DNA of 26,437 bases from CAYYYJ01 sp964631205 (GCA_964631205.1 CAZVWU010000010.1:1-26437), one strand, 5' to 3'; shown: positions 5,837 to 12,755, counted from the stretch's first letter. Notes: generated from the letters alone by a model not told the origin. Numbers and translations are program-made.

Positions 5837-6673
5837 ATGGTTTCGGAGAAAAAAATCCAATCAGTGAAAGATCTTGTATCGAAGGTAGAGAAATATCCAG
5901 TCATAGGGATCCTTAATATGCACAAGCTCCCCGGAAAGCAGTTGCATGCGATAAAGGAAAAGATGAAGGGTAAGGCGCAGATTAAAATGGCAAAAAAGAA
6001 GCTTGTTTTAAAAGTGCTTAAGGACTCAAAAAAGAAAGGGGTTATTGACCTGGAAAAATATCTCAAGGAGCAGCCTGCGTTTTTATTCACAAATACAAAT
6101 CCATTTGAGCTTGCGAAGACCTTGACTGCCTCTAAATCGAAGGCAGCTGCGAAACCAGGAGATATAGCTCCTATTGACATAATGGTTTCAGCTGGGCCCA
6201 CAACTTTGCCGCCAGGACCTGCAATAAGCGAACTTCAAAAGGCGGGGATACCTGCCGGCGTTGAAGGCGGGAAGGTAGCTGTTAAAAAGGATACTGTTAT
6301 TGTGAAAGCAGGTGAGACCATTAAGAAAGAAGTTGCTGATGTGCTTTTAAAATTAAACATAGAACCGATGGAGATAGGCGTTGATCTTCTGGGAGTCTGC
6401 GATAACGGAACGATCTATGACAAAACAATCCTGTTTATTCCAACAGAAAAATACCTGGAGGATTTGAAAACTGGCTTTGGGTATGGATTAAGCCTCTCTG
6501 TAAAAATAAACTATTACACAAAAGACAACATAAAAATATTCTTGTCAAAAGCCCACGGTGAGAGCTATTCTTTGGCTGTAAAGGCTGGATACTTAACTAA
6601 AGACACTATAGGCCCTATATTGGCCAGAGCGAAGGCAGAAGCCCAGGCAATACAAAAACATATAAAGGTTTAA
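5837..6673 (+). CDS. rplP0: large ribosomal subunit protein uL10 (P0), tail-less
   Basis: uL10/P0 anchors the factor-recruiting stalk on 23S rRNA. The rRNA-binding domain (about 1-100 plus 185-205) and the insertion with SAGPTTLPPGPAISELQKAG (about 119-138) are clear, as is the helix-rich region with KAHGESYSLAVKAGYLTKDT that carries P1-binding spine helices. The protein stops at 278 residues with QAIQKHIKV. Archaeal P0 is usually about 335-345 residues and ends in an acidic GLGALFG-like tail shared with P1. Here that tail and probably the last spine helix are missing. The next start, for P1, is 34 nt on. Confidence 0.95.
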   Translation: MVSEKKIQSVKDLVSKVEKYPVIGILNMHKLPGKQLHAIKEKMKGKAQIKMAKKKLVLKVLKDSKKKGVIDLEKYLKEQPAFLFTNTNPFELAKTLTASKSKAAAKPGDIAPIDIMVSAGPTTLPPGPAISELQKAGIPAGVEGGKVAVKKDTVIVKAGETIKKEVADVLLKLNIEPMEIGVDLLGVCDNGTIYDKTILFIPTEKYLEDLKTGFGYGLSLSVKINYYTKDNIKIFLSKAHGESYSLAVKAGYLTKDTIGPILARAKAEAQAIQKHIKV

Positions 6674-6680
6674 ATATAAT
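6669..6680 (+). promoter_or_regulatory. TATA-like box ahead of the P1 stalk gene
   Basis: TTTAAATATAAT overlaps the uL10 stop and lies about 28-39 nt before the P1 ATG. It could give stalk protein P1 an extra internal promoter, sensible because several P1 copies are needed per ribosome. Confidence 0.4.
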
Positions 6681-6707
6681 AAAGTACAACTAGATTGAGA
6701 GTGTCAT

Positions 6708-7007
6708 ATGAATTACGTATACAGTGTTTTATTGCTCCACTCTGCGGGCAAAGAAGTGACAGAAGGGAATATAACAAAGGTGGTTGAATCTACAGGAGAA
6801 AAAGCAGATTCTGTTCAGATAAAAGCTTTAGTTTCAAGTCTTCAAGGCGTAAATATAGATGAGGCAGTAAAGCAGGCTATTGTATCAGCTGCACCAGCAG
6901 CTTCTGCAGGGAGCGCTCCGGCAGCCGAGAAAAAAGAAGAGAAGAAAGAGGATGAAGGCAAAAAGGCTGAGGAAGCAGCGGCAGGATTGTCTGGCTTGTT
7001 CGGTTAG
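6708..7007 (+). CDS. rpl12: large ribosomal subunit stalk protein P1 (aL12)
   Basis: P1/aL12 dimers bind uL10 and recruit elongation factors through their C-terminal tail. It begins MNYVYSVLLLHSAGKEVTEG, has the dimerisation domain (1-60), then an Ala-rich hinge and an EKKEEKKEDEGKKAEE acidic/basic segment, and ends GLSGLFG, the short hydrophobic tail that contacts factors. At 99 residues it has the usual size. Since the uL10 in this genome lacks that tail, P1 would be the only bearer of it. A T-rich run (7012-7021) follows the stop. Confidence 0.96.
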   Translation: MNYVYSVLLLHSAGKEVTEGNITKVVESTGEKADSVQIKALVSSLQGVNIDEAVKQAIVSAAPAASAGSAPAAEKKEEKKEDEGKKAEEAAAGLSGLFG

Positions 7008-7011
7008 CTAA

Positions 7012-7021
7012 TTTTTATTTT
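7012..7021 (+). terminator. T-rich archaeal terminator after P1
   Basis: TTTTTATTTT five bases after the P1 stop, without a strong hairpin. Archaeal RNA polymerase terminates at such T-runs, and the next gene is a separately transcribed tRNA. Confidence 0.5.
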
Positions 7022-7096
7022 AAAAGATATTAATTATATAATTCTCTATATCATTTTATACCAGTTGGACATTTAATAAAAGCCTCCATAGCTCAG

Positions 7097-7146
7097 CACC
7101 CTTTTCTATGCATAAATCAAAAAGCGTGCACGGAAAAAGCGAGTAT
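7097..7146 (+). other. tRNA-Thr intron 1 in the D-loop (50 nt)
   Basis: Central helix GCTC (7091-7094) pairs with GAGT (7141-7144) with one G-U. The 3-nt bulges are AG^C (7095-7097) and AT^T (7145-7147). The inner helix is imperfect: a few pairs flank an internal loop, then TTTT pairs with the A-run near 7133-7136. Splicing joins AG to TTGGCA, giving a standard 8-nt D-loop. The same GCTC later pairs with GAGC (7153-7156) in the mature D-stem. Confidence 0.72.
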
Positions 7147-7161
7147 TTGGCAGAGCGACAG

Positions 7162-7227
7162 TCTACCCTTTCTTTTAGAAAAAGAAAGGCTACAGTATCT
7201 GACCCAAAGAAACTAATGTAGGTCGAA
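7162..7227 (+). other. tRNA-Thr intron 2 in the anticodon stem (66 nt)
   Basis: A textbook BHB: CGAC (7156-7159) pairs with GTCG (7222-7225); bulges are AG^T (7160-7162) and AA^T (7226-7228); the inner helix CTAC (7163-7166) pairs with GTAG (7218-7221). Inside is a 10-bp hairpin, CCTTTCTTTT (7167-7176) with AAAAGAAAGG (7180-7189). Splicing falls between positions 30 and 31 of the anticodon stem, not at the canonical 37/38. Confidence 0.88.
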
Positions 7228-7281
7228 TTTCGTAAACTGTAGGCCGGGAGTTCAAGCCTCCCTGGGGGCTTTGCACATCAA

Positions 7282-8538
7282 TCAGAAGAGAGTTTTCCCA
7301 CACCATTCCCTGCTTTTTGATTTTGGGGCAAATCTCAGTACACCTGTTTTCTTTTCTGACCCGCTGCCAAATAAGAAATGCCCTATATACAATCCCAGAA
7401 TCTTATCATCAATATTTTTTTCAGGATCGAGAAGATTCAAGCGACTACGTCCAATAGACCACTTGCTTACATCTTCTATTCCAAGATGATTGATTAATTT
7501 TATTGGAAGTCCCTCTATACCTCTCATATACGTTGAAAAGAATATGCCTAAATACCTTGCATTCTTTGTGTGTACATGATCCATATCATATTCTTCTAAA
7601 TCAAGAGTTGCAATTTCATCTGCCAAAGGATAACAAAATAAGTTACTATTTGTTTTATACAAAGAAGCTAAAACCTCCTCATCCACTCTCCCATATCCCA
7701 ACCCGCGCAAAGCCACTGCTAGCCTGAAAGGCCCTTTCACAATCTTTTTAATTCTGTTTTTCAATTCCTTAGCCTGCTTTTCATCAAGACCAAGCCTTCC
7801 AGCCATTAATCCAAATTCTTGTGAAAAATTAGCCTCAGACCTTAAGCACCTTTCAAGCAGACCCTCAACTTCTTTCTTCTCTTCTTCAGGCAGATCAATC
7901 TCAACTGTTTTTGGAAGCTTTCTTTCAATCTTCTTTAATTGTTCTTCTTCAAGACCTGTTGATTTAAGCCTTTCCATAAGCTCAGCCCTTCTAGAATTAA
8001 ATACCAGAGTATAAGGCAGGAAATTTGTGGTGATATCAATCAAATCCTTCGATAAATAGTCTGTGAGCCTTGCCCCGTTTGCTATTTCACCAGAAATCTT
8101 TTCCCAATAGCCATCTTCTTTTCTATCCAGAATATCAGCTATTGGGCCCAGTCCGCTTCTCCAGACAGTATAGAAACAAGCATCCCTTGTTACTTCATGT
8201 CTACTATATGCTTCAGGATTAGAGTGTTTGCCAGCCGCTCTTTTACTTGCTTCTTCAAGTTTGTGTCCAAGATATGCTCTAAGATCAATTTGCCTTTTTC
8301 TTTTTACTTCTAATTCCTGACTTACTGTTTCCAGATCTTCTTCAAACAATTCTTCTGCCTGTCTGAACCCAAAAACAGGGGTTATCCTTCTTTTAAGGTC
8401 AAGCCTGTTTTCCTCATTATCCGGCTTGTTGCCTTTCTGCATAGCTTGGACTAGCCTTGCAGATTCCTCTATTTCTTCATGCCTTTCTGCATCGTATACA
8501 AAAAAAGTGGCTGGCAGTTCAAGAATATTAATTGGCAT
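7282..8538 (-). CDS. unrecognised 418-residue protein
   Basis: I do not recognise this family. The protein is soluble-looking, rich in Glu, Arg and Lys, mostly helical, with no signal peptide or membrane segment. Visible features are a charged helical N-terminal third (about 40-110), a segment with SRHEVTRDACFYTVWRSGLG (about 110-129), an acidic KTVEIDLPEEEKKEVEGLLE stretch (about 210-229) and a C-terminal region containing EYDMDHVHTKN (about 314-324). A TATA box on the minus strand about 25 nt ahead supports the ATG at 8538 as a leaderless start. Its 3' end lies 12 nt from the tRNA-Thr 3' end, tail to tail. With no known relative nearby it looks accessory; no function is proposed. Confidence 0.8.
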   Translation of the reverse strand: MPINILELPATFFVYDAERHEEIEESARLVQAMQKGNKPDNEENRLDLKRRITPVFGFRQAEELFEEDLETVSQELEVKRKRQIDLRAYLGHKLEEASKRAAGKHSNPEAYSRHEVTRDACFYTVWRSGLGPIADILDRKEDGYWEKISGEIANGARLTDYLSKDLIDITTNFLPYTLVFNSRRAELMERLKSTGLEEEQLKKIERKLPKTVEIDLPEEEKKEVEGLLERCLRSEANFSQEFGLMAGRLGLDEKQAKELKNRIKKIVKGPFRLAVALRGLGYGRVDEEVLASLYKTNSNLFCYPLADEIATLDLEEYDMDHVHTKNARYLGIFFSTYMRGIEGLPIKLINHLGIEDVSKWSIGRSRLNLLDPEKNIDDKILGLYIGHFLFGSGSEKKTGVLRFAPKSKSREWCGKTLF

Positions 8539-8558
8539 GGGAATAGGTAGAAAAGATG

Positions 8559-8567
8559 GTTTATAAA
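8559..8567 (-). promoter_or_regulatory. TATA box for the 418-residue protein gene
   Basis: On the minus strand CTTTATAAACC lies about 22-29 nt ahead of the ATG at 8538, the spacing expected for a leaderless archaeal message. Confidence 0.55.
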
Positions 8568-8612
8568 GATATTACCGGAAAATACACAAAGCCTGTGTTG
8601 TGTTGTGGAAAC

Positions 8613-8621
8613 CTTTATATA
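8613..8621 (+). promoter_or_regulatory. TATA box of the DEAD-box helicase gene
   Basis: CTTTATATACC is a good archaeal TATA box. Transcription from about 8640-8646 would leave a leader of roughly 130 nt before the helicase ATG, unusually long for this window. Confidence 0.5.
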
Positions 8622-8765
8622 CCCTTTAATCATATTAGAGTAGATTAAACTAGAAAGAAGAGTTGGAACCAGAGCGCAAAGAGGTTTGTAATAACTTGTT
8701 TTGTGCCGTGTTATCCGGCTCGCTGATAAATTTCGTAAAATACTGTGCATCAGTTTATTCTTTCG

Positions 8766-8771
8766 AAGGAG
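8766..8771 (+). promoter_or_regulatory. Shine-Dalgarno site deciding the helicase start
   Basis: AAGGAG with a 6-nt spacer to ATG 8778. It is one of the few clear ribosome binding sites in a window dominated by short-leader genes, and it argues against the upstream GTG. Confidence 0.7.
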
Positions 8772-8777
8772 CAAGAT

Positions 8778-10004
8778 ATGAAATACAGTGAACTGAATAT
8801 TCAGGAACCTATATTAAAAGCGATTACGGAATTGGGGTTTGAAGAGCCAACAGAAATACAGAGAAAATCAATACCGATTATAAGGGAAGGCAAGGATGTG
8901 ATAGGCCAGTCAGAAACAGGGTCAGGCAAAACCGCCGCTTTCGGGATTCCAATATTGGAAAAGATAGTGGAAGGCGGCAGCATACAGGCTTTGATAATAG
9001 CCCCTACAAGGGAACTTGCGGAACAGATAGCAAAACACATGAAAGATTTCTCAAAATACAGGAAAACGCATATAGCTGTTGTTTATGGGGGCGTAGGGTA
9101 TGAGCAGCAAATAAATAATATAAAGAGGGCTGAAATTGTTGTCGGCACTCCAGGCAGGCTTTTAGATCATTTGAGAAATGGCTACCTATTTTTGGGCTAT
9201 CTGAAAACAGTTGTGCTTGATGAAGCTGACAAAATGTTTGAGATGGGTTTCATAGAGGACGTGGGTGAAATACTCAGCCATACTCCAAAAAAGAGGCAAA
9301 CCCTCATGTTCAGCGCCACTGTAAGCTATGAGGTCCAGAAGCTTATTGAAAGTCAAACGGATCATCCTGTACTTATCAAAACAAAAGACTATGTTGAAAA
9401 AGGCCTTTTAAAGCAGGTTTTTTATGATGTCCCAAGGGACCAAAAATTCTCGCTTCTGATCCACCTTATACAAAAGGAAAACCCTAAACTGGGAATAGTT
9501 TTCTGCGCAACTAGAAGGCAAGTCGATTTTATATCAAAAAACCTTTACAGAAATGGCATAAATTCTATGCCCCTCCACGGCGGCTTAAGCCAGTCGAAAA
9601 GAAATTCCATAATGGAAGATTTCAGGGGCGGGAAGCTCCATATACTTGTAGCAAGCGATGTAGCTGCAAGGGGTTTGGACATAAAGAATGTCACACATAT
9701 ATTTAATTTCAGCATACCGAAAACACCAAAAGAATACATACACAGGATAGGCAGGACTGCAAGGATGGGGAATAACGGGATTGCGATAAACCTGCTGGAT
9801 CCTGCAGATTACGAAAATTTTAATAGGGTTTTATCTGACCACACAATACAGGTGGAGCAGTTATCTTTACCTATGTTTAAGAAAGTGCCGCTAATTATAG
9901 AGAGGTTTGGGGATAGGTATAGAGATCGAGCCAGACCTTTTATTGGGACTGGAAAAATATATGGGGCTGGAAACAGGTATAATCCGCGCAGAAATTTTTA
10001 TTGA
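8778..10004 (+). CDS. DEAD-box ATP-dependent RNA helicase
   Basis: Unwinds or remodels RNA using ATP, probably in rRNA/mRNA metabolism and cold adaptation. All motifs are present in order: Q motif GFEEPTEIQ, motif I SETGSGKT, Ia PTRELAEQ, TPGRLLDH, motif II VLDEAD, motif III SAT, IV GIVFCATRRQVD, V ARGLDI and VI HRIGRTARMG. The tail (about 375-408) is Arg/Tyr/Gly-rich, as in RNA-binding helicase tails. I start at ATG 8778, since AAGGAG (8766-8771) sits six bases ahead; a GTG at 8745 would bury that site. The leader (about 8645-8777) contains small stems such as GCCG (8705-8708)/CGGC (8716-8719). The gene is monocistronic and ends 14 nt from a convergent gene. Confidence 0.95.
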   Translation: MKYSELNIQEPILKAITELGFEEPTEIQRKSIPIIREGKDVIGQSETGSGKTAAFGIPILEKIVEGGSIQALIIAPTRELAEQIAKHMKDFSKYRKTHIAVVYGGVGYEQQINNIKRAEIVVGTPGRLLDHLRNGYLFLGYLKTVVLDEADKMFEMGFIEDVGEILSHTPKKRQTLMFSATVSYEVQKLIESQTDHPVLIKTKDYVEKGLLKQVFYDVPRDQKFSLLIHLIQKENPKLGIVFCATRRQVDFISKNLYRNGINSMPLHGGLSQSKRNSIMEDFRGGKLHILVASDVAARGLDIKNVTHIFNFSIPKTPKEYIHRIGRTARMGNNGIAINLLDPADYENFNRVLSDHTIQVEQLSLPMFKKVPLIIERFGDRYRDRARPFIGTGKIYGAGNRYNPRRNFY

Positions 10005-10018
10005 ATTATATCTGATAT

Positions 10019-10294
10019 TTAAAGTCCGGCCTCGACCTCTGCCAGATCAGAATTTAATTGGTCTAATGAAGGGTCTGTTAAATCTGATTCCAGAATGTCT
10101 GCTTGCGCCAGTTCAGAACCAAGCACATCACCGGCAGCACTGATTTGGGTAGGGGTGGCGGCTGCTGCTTGCGTAGGCGACTGATAGACTGGCACCTGGG
10201 GTTTTCCAGTTTTTTCTTGCGAACAGCCGCTAACAAGAACTACAACTGTGAATAATATTGACAACATTATCAGTTTTCCTGCCATATATTGCAT
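10019..10294 (-). CDS. small predicted lipoprotein
   Basis: A 91-residue (or 88 from the second Met) exported protein. A hydrophobic stretch LIMLSILFTVVVLVSGC ends in a lipobox-like VSGC, so the Cys near residue 24 is probably lipid-modified and anchors the protein outside the membrane. The rest is a Pro/Thr/Ala-rich linker and an acidic tail (ELAQADILESDLTDPSLDQL). No family recognised. It starts 4 nt after the stop of the secreted coiled-coil gene and is surely in the same operon. Both proteins end in similar acidic segments with DSDL/DSDL-like motifs, which suggests they function together at the cell surface. Confidence 0.75.
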   Translation of the reverse strand: MQYMAGKLIMLSILFTVVVLVSGCSQEKTGKPQVPVYQSPTQAAAATPTQISAAGDVLGSELAQADILESDLTDPSLDQLNSDLAEVEAGL

Positions 10295-10298
10295 GAAG

Positions 10299-11822
10299 TT
10301 ACAAATCGCTTTGTGTATCCTGTAAAACAGCTACTGTATTTTCACCCTCCCCTATATCAACGCCTTCAACAGTTTTTGTCGGGTCAAGTGCGGCTTCTTC
10401 CTTTAGTTCTATAAGCTTGCCATCTCTTGAAACAGGTTTCTTTTCCTTCACTTCTTTAAGCATATCTTTGACTAGCCCCACAAATATATCCCTTGCCTCC
10501 CTAAGGCTTTTCTTGCCTGCTTTCAGATTATTTTGAATAGACCCTTCAATAGCCTTTCTGTCGGCGGCTTCTGGATCAGTTAAATTTTCTGTTTTGTTTC
10601 CAACCAGTTCCTTAAGTTTTATGTAATCGGCCCTTATGGCCTCGTGACTTTTCCTTGCGTCTGCCAATTTTTCTTCAAAGCTTGCAACCTTTGCATCTTT
10701 GTCGGATATTGTTATATTGTTTTTCTCAGCGAATGCGAGCCATCTGTTGAGTTTGCTATCCAATTGCTCTGCCTGACGAAGTATGCCGCCGAAATGCTGC
10801 ACTGTAAGTTGTAATCCGTGGAAATTCAGCATGTGATTCAGATCTTTCAATCCTGCCCTTATTTCTTTTGATATGGGCTTCATGTCTGCCTTTGTTTTGG
10901 CAGCCTCGATTTTTGATTTCCAGTCGTTTAATTTTACAATCCTAGAATCAAGATCTGAAAGGATTTCCTTCGCTCTCTCCTCGCTTATATGTTTGGAAGA
11001 TTCTACCCTTGCCTTTATCTTATTTATCCTTTCGGCTGCGGAATCAATGACTTTTAAAAAGTAGGCTTTGGCATCTTCAAGTTTTTTTGTTTTTTTGAAT
11101 TGCACTTTCTTTTCTTTGTAATCTGCTTTTATCGTCTCAAGCTTCTCTTTTGCTGATCTGAAATTCTCCTCTGCAACCTTAATCTTGTCAGCTTCAATAA
11201 CCCTTTTAACAAAGGCGTTCTGGAGGTCCTCCTTTGCAATTAGTTTCACCTCCAATTTTTCCAATAGTTTTTCAAATTTGCCATCTTCAAGGATTTTTTT
11301 TGCTATTCCAGGGGGCAGCCTCGAGAACTTTTCAAGATTTTCCTTTTCCAGGTTGTCAAGCTTGTCCTTATGCTTCCGGTTAGTTTTTTCTATTGCTTCC
11401 AACTCATGCTCTTTCAGATTCTCCAGTTTTTTCAGATCAGAGATCCTATCTTTTAATGGTTCCCTGATTTTTTGCAATTTTTCAGGTATGCCTTCTCTCT
11501 CAGTGGGTTTTTTCTGTTCTAGGTTTTTTCCAGGATTAGGAACACATTTTATGCCATCCCAACATTTATCAGAATCGCAATCGCAGCCTTGTGATATAAC
11601 TGCTGCGCATGCTGTATCTGGATGCGTGACTACAGAGCAGAAATCTAAACAAGCGCTTGGGAGTGTTGTCCATTTGCCTCCTGTGGCAGAGCATGCCTTT
11701 TGTTCATCGGCTAATGCTGAGCTTGTATTTTGGGTTTCGTTGGATTGGCTCTGGGCGTGCACTACACTGACTACACTCAACAAAAATAAGCACAAAATTA
11801 TCAGTGCTCCAAGCTTTTTCAT
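10299..11822 (-). CDS. secreted Cys-rich, long coiled-coil protein
   Basis: Unrecognised 507-residue exported protein. The signal peptide MKKLGALIILCLFLLSVVSV ends at a VHA|Q-type cleavage site (about 23/24). A compact domain (44-93) holds eight Cys (44, 58, 62, 72, 80, 82, 87, 93), fit for four disulfides, with the opening CSATGGKW typical of small Cys-rich modules in archaeal secreted proteins. From about 100 to 460 the sequence is highly charged Lys/Glu heptad-type coiled coil, so the protein is probably a long rod. The acidic C-terminus ends DTQSDL. There is no membrane anchor besides the signal peptide; the lipoprotein gene after it may supply one. The start agrees with a TATA box about 25 nt ahead. 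Confidence 0.8.
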   Translation of the reverse strand: MKKLGALIILCLFLLSVVSVVHAQSQSNETQNTSSALADEQKACSATGGKWTTLPSACLDFCSVVTHPDTACAAVISQGCDCDSDKCWDGIKCVPNPGKNLEQKKPTEREGIPEKLQKIREPLKDRISDLKKLENLKEHELEAIEKTNRKHKDKLDNLEKENLEKFSRLPPGIAKKILEDGKFEKLLEKLEVKLIAKEDLQNAFVKRVIEADKIKVAEENFRSAKEKLETIKADYKEKKVQFKKTKKLEDAKAYFLKVIDSAAERINKIKARVESSKHISEERAKEILSDLDSRIVKLNDWKSKIEAAKTKADMKPISKEIRAGLKDLNHMLNFHGLQLTVQHFGGILRQAEQLDSKLNRWLAFAEKNNITISDKDAKVASFEEKLADARKSHEAIRADYIKLKELVGNKTENLTDPEAADRKAIEGSIQNNLKAGKKSLREARDIFVGLVKDMLKEVKEKKPVSRDGKLIELKEEAALDPTKTVEGVDIGEGENTVAVLQDTQSDL

Positions 11823-11843
11823 GGTTATATAATGAACAGCTTG

Positions 11844-11853
11844 AATTTAAATA
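11844..11853 (-). promoter_or_regulatory. TATA box of the secreted-protein operon
   Basis: On the minus strand TATTTAAATT sits 22-31 nt ahead of the ATG at 11822, implying a leaderless message. Confidence 0.55.
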
Positions 11854-11874
11854 CTTGGTTGAAGGAAGATCAAG

Positions 11875-11885
11875 CCTTATAAATT
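11875..11885 (+). promoter_or_regulatory. TATA box of the 11906 gene
   Basis: CCTTATAAATT about 21-31 nt ahead of the ATG at 11906, divergent from the neighbouring minus-strand promoter; leaderless spacing. Confidence 0.55.
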
Positions 11886-11905
11886 GATGATTCTAAGTTT
11901 GTCTC

Positions 11906-12358
11906 ATGGGGGACAATAAAGAGCTGGACGATAAAGTGAGGAAGAAGCTGAAGGAAGGGTGGATAAAATCCTCGATGTTTATAGAAGCGCTTTCACTTAC
12001 AGAAAAGGACGCAAAGGAGGCGTTGGAACAGCACATTGAAAAAATGAAGGGGGAAGGGAACACTATAATCTATAAAATAGATTTTAAGGGTATACAAAAA
12101 GTAGACAAACCGCTTCAAGGAGTGGACATCGGCTATTCCAGCATTGTTGAGCTGGAGCTGATCACAGAGAATTTTGACAAGTTGATCCATCTGGCAATGA
12201 ATTACGGGCCGACAAATATAGAAATACTGGAGCCTTCTAAGCTGAGCTTGCCTGCCGGCGAGGCTCAAGCGATAGCAAATACAGTTGCAGACATAATCCA
12301 TACATTCGCAAGGATGAGGCTGGGCGGAATACCTATCAAAAATAAGGAAGAACATTAA
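11906..12358 (+). CDS. unrecognised 150-residue protein upstream of rnp4
   Basis: Not assigned to a named family. It is soluble, with a charged helical N-terminus (1-50, KVRKKLKEGWIKSSMFIEAL), a central part with alternating strands (TIIYKIDFKGIQKV; YSSIVELELITENFDKLIHL) and a C-terminal block MNYGPTNIEILEPSKLSLPA (about 98-117) followed by a helix AQAIANTVADIIHTFARM. The GPTNIEILEP block looks like a conserved functional patch. The gene has its own TATA box and lies 9 nt ahead of rnp4, so both are probably co-transcribed. A role in RNA processing is possible only by association. Confidence 0.75.
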   Translation: MGDNKELDDKVRKKLKEGWIKSSMFIEALSLTEKDAKEALEQHIEKMKGEGNTIIYKIDFKGIQKVDKPLQGVDIGYSSIVELELITENFDKLIHLAMNYGPTNIEILEPSKLSLPAGEAQAIANTVADIIHTFARMRLGGIPIKNKEEH

Positions 12359-12367
12359 TTCTGAACT

Positions 12368-12721
12368 ATGCCACGAAGAAAAACGAGCAGGAAACCGGAT
12401 TGGCAATTAAGGATTGGCAAGGAAAGGATCGAAAAGCTTCTTGCATCGGCTGAAAAATATTCAAAAACAGAGCCGATTTTATCCAGAAAACATCTGAAGC
12501 TCGCAATAAAAATAGGGATGAGATACAATATAAGGCTTGATAAGCGGCTAAAAAAAAGGATTTGCAAAAAATGCTTTAGTTTTCTTATACCAGGGGAAAA
12601 TTCTATTGTCAGGACAAGCCCAAAACAGCAGGCTTTGATATCCACCTGCAAAAACTGCGGCTCTGTGCGAAGGTTTCCTTACAGGAGGGAGAAGAAGATC
12701 AGGAAAAGAAGCGGTTTTTAA
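12368..12721 (+). CDS. rnp4: RNase P protein component 4 (Rpp21/Rpr2 family)
   Basis: Rnp4 pairs with Rpp29 in archaeal RNase P, which matures tRNA 5' ends, including those of the intron-bearing tRNAs in this window. The N-terminal helical part contains RIEKLLASAEKYSKTEPILS and YNIRLDKRLKKRICKKC. The zinc ribbon is formed by Cys 66, 69, 94 and 97 (CKKC and CKNC). The tail after residue 100 is strongly basic (RRFPYRREKKIRKRSGF), in keeping with RNA binding. At 117 residues it has the normal archaeal size. A hairpin and T-run follow the stop. Confidence 0.93.
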   Translation: MPRRKTSRKPDWQLRIGKERIEKLLASAEKYSKTEPILSRKHLKLAIKIGMRYNIRLDKRLKKRICKKCFSFLIPGENSIVRTSPKQQALISTCKNCGSVRRFPYRREKKIRKRSGF

Positions 12722-12738
12722 GGTGTGGATGAGAGGTC

Positions 12739-12755
12739 ACTCACAATGAGTTTTT
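12739..12755 (+). terminator. hairpin plus T-run after rnp4
   Basis: ACTCA-CAA-TGAGT (12739-12751) followed directly by TTTT, 17 nt after the rnp4 stop. A short stem, but the T-run makes termination here plausible. Confidence 0.4.

Larger units (their letters stand above)
7082..7270 (+). tRNA. tRNA-Thr(CGT) with two introns
   Basis: Decodes ACG threonine codons. Acceptor GCCTCCA (7082-7088) pairs with TGGGGGC (7263-7269), and T7270 is the discriminator, as in archaeal tRNA-Thr. The T-arm GGGAG-TTCAAGC-CTCCC is at 7246-7262. After removal of 7097-7146 and 7162-7227 the exons (15 + 15 + 43 nt) give a 73-nt tRNA: D-stem GCTC/GAGC around loop AGTTGGCA, anticodon stem ACAGT/ACTGT with all five pairs, loop TTCGTAA with anticodon CGT at 7231-7233, and variable loop AGGCC. 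CCA is not encoded. A TATA-like ATTTTATA at about 7053-7060 could drive it. Confidence 0.9.

Noticed and set aside
8469..8774. 101-residue minus-strand open frame in the helicase leader
   Set aside because: Overlaps two promoters and has no recognisable features or start signal.
11185..11832. 215-residue open frame antisense to the secreted coiled-coil gene
   Set aside because: Ser/Phe-rich sequence typical of the reverse of Lys/Glu-rich coiled coil; not a gene.
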